From contig JAGFMI010000025.1 in the NCBI GenBank assembly GCA_021030905.1, forward strand, positions 372,001 through 436,000: a DNA stretch of 64,000 nt, in the 5' to 3' direction. Numbering within the stretch: position 1 is the stretch's first letter; the number at the start of each line of letters is the position of its first letter. A program made the position numbers and the translations under genes. Source of the stretch: Pyrenula massariospora (Eukaryota; Ascomycota; Eurotiomycetes; Pyrenulales; Pyrenulaceae). Below the pieces are notes generated by a model that saw only the letters and a program-made list of their open reading frames with translations, did not search any database and was not told the DNA's origin. Shown piece by piece: positions 56,876 to 64,000 of the stretch.

Positions 56876-58387
56876 ATGTCCTCAAGCTTGTCGACCACTG
56901 AAGCTCGAACATTACTTGGCATCTCGACTGCGTCTCTCGCTATCATCTTCAATGCAGTGAGAGCAGATGGTGGACCCATCGTTGTATCTATTGCCTTTCT
57001 CGGGCTGGCGTTTTCAGCAACTTTCGCTCTAGTACGATGGCTAGGTCCAGTGTTCATACGAGCCGGCTGGAAAGGCATAGACATGTCAAAGACAAACAAA
57101 GCTGAGAAGTGAGCGCATATTTCACACTATTGACACGGATACTGATGTAATTGAACAGGCCGGAAATGATGGGAGCTGTCTGCGCTGTCGTTTTCCTCCT
57201 CTCTACGATCACTCTGATTCCCTTTATTGTGTACAAAGATATTGTTGCAGCCACTTCAGGAGGTGGAAACCGGGATGTCGTTGTGAAAATAGAACAAGTC
57301 GAAACCGGACGCTTTTTACACCGCTTTCCCCACAGCAAGGCAGGCAAATTCTGGATCCTCTACCCCTACGTTCTATCGCTGACCCGATCTCCAGCTGGCC
57401 TCATATCTCTCGGCTATCCTCTGTCTCGAAAGCATCACACTTCTCGGCATTATCGATGATCTGCTCGACCTCAGGTGGCGACACAAAGTTCTCATACCGG
57501 CGTTTGCAGCCATCCCCATGCTGATAGTCTATTCGGTCGACTTTGGAGTCACGTCTGTCATTGTTCCATCACCGCTACAGAAATATCTCGGCCTTCAAGT
57601 GGAGCTTGGGGGACTCTACTATACCTACATGGCAGCTATAGCCATCTTCTGTCCGAATTCGATCAATATCCTCGCTGGAGTTAATGGCGTGGAAGTATCC
57701 CAGTCATTGGTCATCGCAGGCTTGCTTGTCTTAAATTCTTCGCTCTACGTCTTTGGCCAGCCCGCTGCCCACCCGGCATTGGACTCTCACCTGTTCTCCT
57801 TGGTCCTTCTCTTGCCATTTATCGGGTCCTCTCTGGCGCTCTGGTTTCATAACCGCTATCCAGCAAAAGTATTTGTCGGTGATACATATTGCTATTTCGC
57901 TGGCATGGTGTTTGCCGTCGTCGGCATATTGGGTCATTTCAGTAAGACCTTGCTACTTTTATTTGTCCCACAAATGTTCAATTTTGCATACTCGGCGCCT
58001 CAGTTATTCGGCATTATGCCTTGTCCCCGACATCGGCTTCCTAAATTTAATGCTCGGAGTGGCTTGCTTGAGCCATCTGTCACTCAGTGGGAAAACCCCC
58101 CATCTCGGCTGCAAGCTCTCATTCTCACCATGCTTGAGCGTATGTATCTTATTCGGCTTACGAGGGATGATCACGGACAGATCTCACAATGTTCAAACTT
58201 CACGATCTTGAATCTCTGGCTCGTGTGGTTCGGGCCGTTACGCGAAGACCAGCTCGTGCATCGGATAGTCTTGCTACAGGCATGCTGCGGGGTGGCGGGA
58301 TTGCTTGTACGGCACAAACTGGCGTTGTTTATTTTTCCATCTGATAATCGAGCTTTCACTAGCTTTCAGGGTTCAAGCTCTGTCTAA
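56876..58387 (+). CDS. ALG7: UDP-GlcNAc:dolichyl-phosphate GlcNAc-1-phosphate transferase
   Basis: Three exons (56876-57108, 57159-57339, 57395-58387) encode 468 residues with about ten membrane spans. Diagnostic motifs are KPEMMGAVC (near 78), GIIDDLLDLRWRHK (DD about 159-160), NSINILAGVNGVE (227-239), GDTYCYFAGM (300-309) and PCPRHRLPKFN. The enzyme starts the N-glycan precursor on the cytosolic face of the ER by adding GlcNAc-1-phosphate to dolichyl phosphate, and is the tunicamycin target. The second intron has a GC donor (AAG then GCAGGC), a CTGAC branch site and acceptor CTCCAG. The junction HSKLASYLSAILCL is required by the family. The C-terminus is a little longer and more polar than usual. 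Confidence 0.93.
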
Positions 58388-60464
58388 TCCAATTGCTCTA
58401 ACCCTAAAAATGGCCGCAGTGACCTTTTGCCACGCTATACGTGGGTACTTGATGGTGCTAACAAATAGTGGACAAACTAGTCCGTGCACTTGCGCCGAAC
58501 AGCGGTCGATGATCGCGTGTACATTGCTTTTTCGTCCTTACTATGTTTGTTTCAGGATTTGACGCAACATTTGCCAGAAAGTATTGCTTCTTTCAGAACG
58601 TGGCATCTGCTCTCTTTAGGGAAGATTAACATCGGCACTTCTTGTCCAGCGACGAAAAAAATCTTTAACACTATTGATTGTTGCCATGCGTCCGAGGAGA
58701 CGAAAATGCTGTCCTTCAGACTATGTGTTTCCGTGTAACTTCTTCTGCAGACCTATGGCGGCCTTGGGTGGAGCTGCGCCCTAAGGCGCAAGATAGTTGC
58801 CGATGCTGCGTACGAGTCAATAACCTAGCAATGGATCTGACTGGACAGAGAGGGTTCTTTATCTTTCCCCCTTAGACTCGCAGATACGGAAAGCGAAAGG
58901 CTATCCTTCATTCGTTCATGTTCTACCTTATAGGTCTGTAATGGGATGCATCTGAAACGTCGCAGGCTGAGATTATTCATGTGTATTCTATGACTCGTAC
59001 CGGCGTATCGTTAGCCTCATGCTCACTGAGACCACGTCTGTCAGAGTCCTGTCGAGTCAATTGCCAAGCAGGCCAGCGTGCATGTCATTTGGCTCGTTCA
59101 AGAGCCACCCGTTCTCACTTAGGCCGGCCCCATCCGCTTCGTCGCTATCTTCATGGTGATCGGGGGCTAAGTCACTCGGAATAATACTCGTTTGCGTAAT
59201 GGGCTGACGGCTCGATGATATGACGCCATGATCTCGCAGACACATGCTGTTCCTGCTGCGGCCCGTGGTGCAGCGCTGCGTCCAGCCTTCTTTCAACTCC
59301 TGCTATTTCGTTCACACCCTCAGAACAGCTCTTTGCCTCATCTCCCAACCCACAAAGTTCCAGACCCTGGAGCCTGAGTTAGGCAGATACGACGTATCGT
59401 CTCGGAACGCTTGGAACCGTCCCAACCCAACGTCATGGCATTAGCAACGTTCCTTAGCTCTCCAATCTCGCGGTTCGGGATGCGTGGCGATCACCACCAC
59501 AAATAGCATGGTCGGTTGCTCGTCGGCCACAAAGACCGTTGTGCTCCATGCAGTCCATGCAGAAGATCCCCCGATGATGGTCCCCCCGGAGCCTTTCCGT
59601 ATGGTGGCACGGTTTGGGGGAGATCGACCTGGCCGTCCAACATCAAGAGGCCTTGGGGATAGATGTGGCAGCTTGGACACCTTTGCTGGGACCAACAAAT
59701 CCCAATTCGAGGCGAAGGTGACATCCTGGACGCTGCCGCCGGCTCCCTGTTCCGACTGGTGTCGTTGATTTGCTGCTCTGCCTCCTTCGGCATGTGTGCC
59801 TGTCCTTTCCGTGGGGGCCGAGCCGCCATCCATTCCGCCGTTGAAAAACAAACACCACAAACCAACCCGCCCTTCGACTACTCCATCTCAGGTAGCCAGC
59901 CTGCAAGCACTTGATCTTCCGCACCCACCACCCCTCCCCCCTCTCTCGCCATGATGTGGAGGCTGGGCCACGGCTCGCTCATTGCTAATTCCAGGAATAC
60001 TGCTACTATCTTTGCCGCGCTATTGGCTTGACGCGATCGAGTCCGACTGGTTCTCCCCCATCAGACTCGCTTGGGAAGGCGATTTCTTCCAATCAAAAAC
60101 TGCCATGCTCGACATACCTTCAGTCGCATCGAGCTTGCCGTTACAGCAGCTGGGTAAAGATCCCCGGACGGTGGAGTCCTCCCTCCTCGCCTCCCCAGCC
60201 TGATAGCCCTAGTAAGTCTAGATATCGCGTCAGCAGATATCACAGAAGCAGCCCCCAACATGACAATCTGTCTCGCCTGGACACCATCAACGATGACAAG
60301 GTAACCTTTATGCGAGTACAGGCTTAGTACCCTGGACGCTGGGGCTTTGAAAGACCAGTGCAACGGGCTCCCACTCTTATGTAACGCTTTTTTCCTCTTA
60401 TTCTCTCGCTCCCTTCTATTTCTTTCGATTGTACGTTTTAGACATCCGTACCCTTCCTGTTGAG
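58388..60464. other. Intergenic, no gene recognised
   Basis: About 2.1 kb between ALG7 and the receptor gene, both on the plus strand. Overlapping open frames at 59441-59924 (both strands) are short and without family resemblance. The last 150 bases are C/T-rich, as in a fungal promoter. Confidence 0.45.
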
Positions 60465-61817
60465 ATGGGAGAGAACCCTTCGAGTCCCAACGACAGACAA
60501 AACCTCTCTGTTTCACCCAATGTCCTGCCACCTCTCTGCTGGGCTGGTGTCGCCCTCGCCGCCATCTTTGTCGCGACAAGAACCTACATTCGCTTTCGTA
60601 TCATCCCTCACCACAAGCACATTGCGGCCGACCTGTGGCTTTACCATGCCTTCGCCTTCCTCATCGTCAACGCCGCCCTTACCACCGCCCTCACTCCTCA
60701 TATCAATGACATAAGTAATGCCAGGCCTGATCAATTTTCGAGCCTGATGAGCTATGTCCGGCTTCAATTTGCATCTATGGTATTCTTCTGGACGATTCTG
60801 TGGTGCATCAAGGCCGCCTTCCTCTCTCTCTTCTACGGCTTTCTTGCTTCGACATCATTTCGACCAGCTTGGTATGCTGTTTCTATTTTCACATTTGCGA
60901 CATGGATAGGATGCATAGTTGTCGCATTCCTTACCTCCCACTCTCTGCCTTGGCATCGGCCTTCCGACTTCGGGATGTTCCATAAACATGACCGCGTTGT
61001 TCTCATCGGCTACACCACAGCTGCGGACATTCTCACCGACGTTCTTATTATGGCCCTTCCCCTACGAGTCATCTGGAATACGAAACTGTCCCGAGCACAG
61101 CAGTGGGGGCTTACGGGTGTGTTTGCGGTATCTATCATCACCATTGCATTTTCCATGGTGCGTTCTATTGAAATCTTGGATGACTCAAGGAATGGCCCCG
61201 TGTGGTGCAATCTCTGGTCGATTGTCGAGTCATCTGTTGCTGTCATTGTTGGGTGTTTGCCTAGTTTCAAAGCCCTCTTTTCGGCACAGAATCCACGATC
61301 GCGAAAGTCTTATGCTAGCTCAAGGTATAGTAACGCACCATTACAAGGGCACAAAGCCTTGTCTTCGTTCCCAGATGAGGACGATGAGTCGATTGTCGGC
61401 GCCACTGCAAACAAGGAGAACGCTTCCAGCGATGATACTATCCTGCCGCTCGGTCCCCAAAGCCCACGCAATTTGTGGTCTCCGTTTCCATCTCAGCGCG
61501 GCCCGGCACGTGAAAGCCTGTCAGCGGCCCCATCAGCCCGCGGCCCCAATATCGCTGGCACCGATCCCTCCGCATCGATCAATTCGTCCAAGAATGTCTC
61601 CTTTGGACAGACTATGACACATATTCGCACTCCGTCGCCTCAAATTTCGCCTCCTTTAACACCGCCAGAGGAGTATGATGAAAATGCCTTACGCGGGTCT
61701 GTTCATCGACCGCTCCGAAGCTCATCCGATGAGCCAATCATCCCCGAAGAAATGCGCGACCATTCCGAGCTCGACGTTTGGATATCGAGAAGCTTTATCG
61801 TGACCAAATACTGCTGA
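60465..61817 (+). CDS. Pth11-like seven-span receptor (rhodopsin-domain family)
   Basis: One exon of 450 residues from the ATG at 60465. Seven hydrophobic segments fall between about 15 and 265, among them WAGVALAAIFVATRTYIRFR, LQFASMVFFWTILWCIKAAF, SIFTFATWIGCIVVAFLTSH, AADILTDVLIMALPLRVIWN and IVESSVAVIVGCLPSFKALF. The order, the WCIKAAFLSLFYG motif and the late ESSVAVIVGCLPS motif are typical of the fungal rhodopsin-like/Pth11-related integral membrane family. Pth11 itself senses surface cues in rice blast, but most paralogues are uncharacterised. The classical CFEM cysteine domain is absent. The C-terminal 180 residues are a cytoplasmic Ser/Pro tail with SP/TP sites, probably phosphorylated. 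Confidence 0.8.
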   Translation: MGENPSSPNDRQNLSVSPNVLPPLCWAGVALAAIFVATRTYIRFRIIPHHKHIAADLWLYHAFAFLIVNAALTTALTPHINDISNARPDQFSSLMSYVRLQFASMVFFWTILWCIKAAFLSLFYGFLASTSFRPAWYAVSIFTFATWIGCIVVAFLTSHSLPWHRPSDFGMFHKHDRVVLIGYTTAADILTDVLIMALPLRVIWNTKLSRAQQWGLTGVFAVSIITIAFSMVRSIEILDDSRNGPVWCNLWSIVESSVAVIVGCLPSFKALFSAQNPRSRKSYASSRYSNAPLQGHKALSSFPDEDDESIVGATANKENASSDDTILPLGPQSPRNLWSPFPSQRGPARESLSAAPSARGPNIAGTDPSASINSSKNVSFGQTMTHIRTPSPQISPPLTPPEEYDENALRGSVHRPLRSSSDEPIIPEEMRDHSELDVWISRSFIVTKYC

Positions 61818-62552
61818 AATATGGACATGAGAAGATTTAGGACCCGTCGAGGCGACCGAAAAGTGTCTTGAAAGTTTTACTCCACAATTGTCGCAGTCCG
61901 GGTGGGCGAAATGCCTCGCCATAGCCAGCAACACCTAGCCGACTCAGATGGACTCCAAGCAGGAATGGAAGATATCATGAGTGACATCGCCGTCACTGGC
62001 AATGTACCCACGCAGATTCATTGTCTATCGAGCCGGTCAGCAATGCCGTCACGTGAGTCTGCGCGTATAGTAGGCATTACTATGTCGCAACCTACCGAGC
62101 TAAACAACTCGAAGACGTGCGTGAGACCTTTGCGACGGTGCTATAGACAGCGACGGTGGAAGTCTAATGGAGGTGTGACCGGCGTTCCTTCCTCTTTCAT
62201 TGACGATCGTGAGGGAAGGGAAGGGAAGGAACGATGCTGCTCAGGCAACGATGGCTGCCGGCTCTCAGGCGCTCTTTCCTCTCGTCCCCGGCTTTGTTGA
62301 GCATCGGCGGCGTTGAGGGTTTTGACTCGCATTCTTCGCTTCTTGTACATACTACTATGCATTGCGCCGATTTGTCCTGAGGACTCTCTGGCCAGCTCAT
62401 CAAGCTTGTCTTCTTGGTACATCCTTAGAGCATATGGCGCACGTCGCTCTCGAAGTAATCACACTTTCTTCCACAAATCTTTCTTAGTGCCTGCGACTTC
62501 GTATGATCGTCTCTATGCTTCATACTGTCCTTAAACACAGGCATCATCTTCA
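61818..62552. other. Intergenic between receptor gene and serine-rich gene
   Basis: About 735 bases. Frames at 61902-62300 and 62313-62534 have no support. Nothing else was recognised. Confidence 0.45.
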
Positions 62553-64000
62553 ATGGCCGCACAACCTGGTCAACCCGGCCCTTCACTCAATCCTCAACAA
62601 CCCTCCTACTTCACAGCATGGAGTCTTCATGAACAGAGCCGCGAGAAACATAGCTCTGGAAGCGCAGAAAGCAATTCAGCAAAGCGATCTGGTAGTTCCC
62701 CACACGTAAGTCCGTCTACACGTATCTCCACTAGACAAGAAAGACGAAGCCGCACGAGAAGCGATTCCATCGGCGCCGTGATCCCCGCGGTTGTACCTAG
62801 TGCTCCTACAAGTCATTCCGCACCGGCGACGGCTTTGTCGAGTATTGATGAGATAGACCGTACTATCGCCGATCTTTCACATACTCTAGCAAGTAGCCCA
62901 ACCGTTGGTAACAGCTCTAAAAACTCGTCCGGTAGTCGGAAGATTGGATTGCTTCGTGGGGTCTCTCACCGAGCGACGCTTTCGAAGACTGCTACTCGCG
63001 ACTTCTCGGTAGCGCCGTACCGCCCACCTCTACGCACTGGTATAAGCGAGCCTCCACCCCGTAGGAGAAGTCTTCGCAGAACTTTGACCGCTCACAAGGC
63101 TGCCGCAAGCTCAAGAACTGATACCAAGGGCCATACAACTGATCAAAAGAGTGCTGGAGTAAGGGCCTTTTCTCGGATATGGAAATCAAAGATCAGGCCA
63201 CAGAAGTCTCGAGTTCAAAGTCCGAAGCCTCTTCGACCACCCCCACGGCCATCTGGTAGTGATCGTCATAGCTCTGGAAACATTGTTACACTTGAGTCAG
63301 ACTTCAGAAGACTTACAGCACATTTAGATCGCTCCACTGAAGAGTCGACTCAAAGTACAAATACGCGAAAGCCAAGCACACAAAGCAACAAGGCGCATAT
63401 ATCCACGGCGGTCTCGCAATTTCTACCTAGCCGTCAAGATAGGGGAAGTAGGCGGAGACTGAGTCTTATCCGCAATGCCAGCACAGCGGCGACTGATCTT
63501 GGCTCTGGGGAATCCAGACGCCAGAGCAAAAGGGTTTACCTTAGCAACAGCAAGGCCGCTCGAGTATCGTCAGTGGCCTACAGCCACATCAGAGACCCAA
63601 CTTCACGGATGCTTGAGAGAGTAAGCGCCGTGCTCGAAAGCATACAGGTCGACTCACACACAAAGGCTGCCTTATCCCCCGGTGAATTGGCGAATCCAGG
63701 AGCCTTTACTTGCACACCATCTGCTGCAAATGTACCTAAAAGCGATTATTTCCAAAGAACGAAGGTCACTCAAGGGCAGCCCCCGAGCAAAACCAGTTCC
63801 AATCAGTCCCCGGCGAGACCAGTTTACCCTCTGGATCCGGCCCGCCTGGCTTCTTACTCTCATATTCTAGACCTTCCGGACACTGCCAGAAGCTTTGAAT
63901 CTCAAGACCTATCTTACACATCAAGTCTCCTCGAGCTTCGCCTCGGTGCCATGCCATATAACTCACCGGCGCCAAATGCCACGTATAAGGTAATTTTTGG
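62553..64000 (+). CDS. Serine/arginine-rich disordered protein (partial, runs off the right edge)
   Basis: The frame from the ATG at 62553 stays open for 482 codons to the end of the window. It encodes MAAQPGQPGPSLNPQQPSYF at the start and then a Ser/Arg/Thr/Pro-rich sequence. Features are a short helical segment (SIDEIDRTIADLSHTL), several basic RRRS patches that could be nuclear-localisation or kinase sites, and many SP/TP pairs. No folded domain is seen in the visible part. A GTAATT at the very end (63990-63995) could be a splice donor. The ATG is preceded by a C/A-rich leader. I do not recognise the protein. It may be a cell-cycle or polarity scaffold, but that is a guess. Confidence 0.6.
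   Translation, partial: MAAQPGQPGPSLNPQQPSYFTAWSLHEQSREKHSSGSAESNSAKRSGSSPHVSPSTRISTRQERRSRTRSDSIGAVIPAVVPSAPTSHSAPATALSSIDEIDRTIADLSHTLASSPTVGNSSKNSSGSRKIGLLRGVSHRATLSKTATRDFSVAPYRPPLRTGISEPPPRRRSLRRTLTAHKAAASSRTDTKGHTTDQKSAGVRAFSRIWKSKIRPQKSRVQSPKPLRPPPRPSGSDRHSSGNIVTLESDFRRLTAHLDRSTEESTQSTNTRKPSTQSNKAHISTAVSQFLPSRQDRGSRRRLSLIRNASTAATDLGSGESRRQSKRVYLSNSKAARVSSVAYSHIRDPTSRMLERVSAVLESIQVDSHTKAALSPGELANPGAFTCTPSAANVPKSDYFQRTKVTQGQPPSKTSSNQSPARPVYPLDPARLASYSHILDLPDTARSFESQDLSYTSSLLELRLGAMPYNSPAPNATYKVIF

Noticed and set aside
59441-59924. Overlapping frames on both strands
   Set aside because: All short, with strong mutual overlap and no family resemblance.
1-64000. tRNA or rRNA genes
   Set aside because: I scanned by eye for B-box-like GTTCGANNCC on both strands and found only isolated partial matches without a foldable cloverleaf. 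A covariance-model search would settle this.

Overview
The window is a stretch of nuclear genome from a filamentous ascomycete (Pezizomycotina). Three things show this. Nearly every gene carries short spliceosomal introns, mostly 48-105 nt, with GTRNGY donors and CTAAC/CTGAC branch sites. Several families are typical of these fungi: Clr5 domain, Zn2Cys6 regulator, Pth11-like receptor, SUR7/PalI, and STAND-N/ULD_2 proteins. The housekeeping proteins also have filamentous-fungal features. A Leotiomycetes-like source is possible but cannot be proven from the sequence. I found no bacterial-type features, tRNA, rRNA or CRISPR.

Left part (1-25,200): the tail of a BAR-domain protein, a four-exon VMA9 gene, a SUR7-like membrane protein, and a multi-exon STAND-N/ULD_2 protein whose C-terminus looks like an acyl/peptidyl carrier domain. 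Then come a Clr5-domain protein, a small secreted protein, a 1,054-codon disordered protein and NUR1, which is divergent from VMA7. NPC2 and a large Zn2Cys6 regulator follow.

Middle (26,400-43,400): RRP8 and MET13 lie in tandem on the minus strand. Next are a 793-residue membrane protein, GCP2/SPC97 divergent from PUP2 (proteasome alpha-5), and NOG1.

Right part (43,700-64,000): a PAA1-like acetyltransferase, DDI1, URA5, a six-exon CCCH zinc-finger protein, and SEH1 divergent from ALG7 with a 493-bp foldback transposable element between them. A Pth11-like receptor follows, then a serine-rich protein that runs off the right edge.

The genes do not form one pathway or a metabolite cluster. Most are housekeeping: V-ATPase (VMA9, VMA7), ribosome biogenesis (RRP8, NOG1), nuclear periphery and pores (NUR1, SEH1), ubiquitin-proteasome (PUP2, DDI1), folate and pyrimidine metabolism (MET13, URA5), N-glycosylation (ALG7), sterol/lipid handling (NPC2) and the spindle (GCP2).

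The most unusual items are the foldback element built from inverted 25-bp arrays, the carrier-like domain on a non-PKS protein, and several odd gene structures: a start codon split by an intron in DDI1, a 13-nt exon in PUP2, a GC-AG intron in ALG7, and a 481-nt intron inside a zinc finger. All exon borders were placed by eye from splice motifs and protein continuity.
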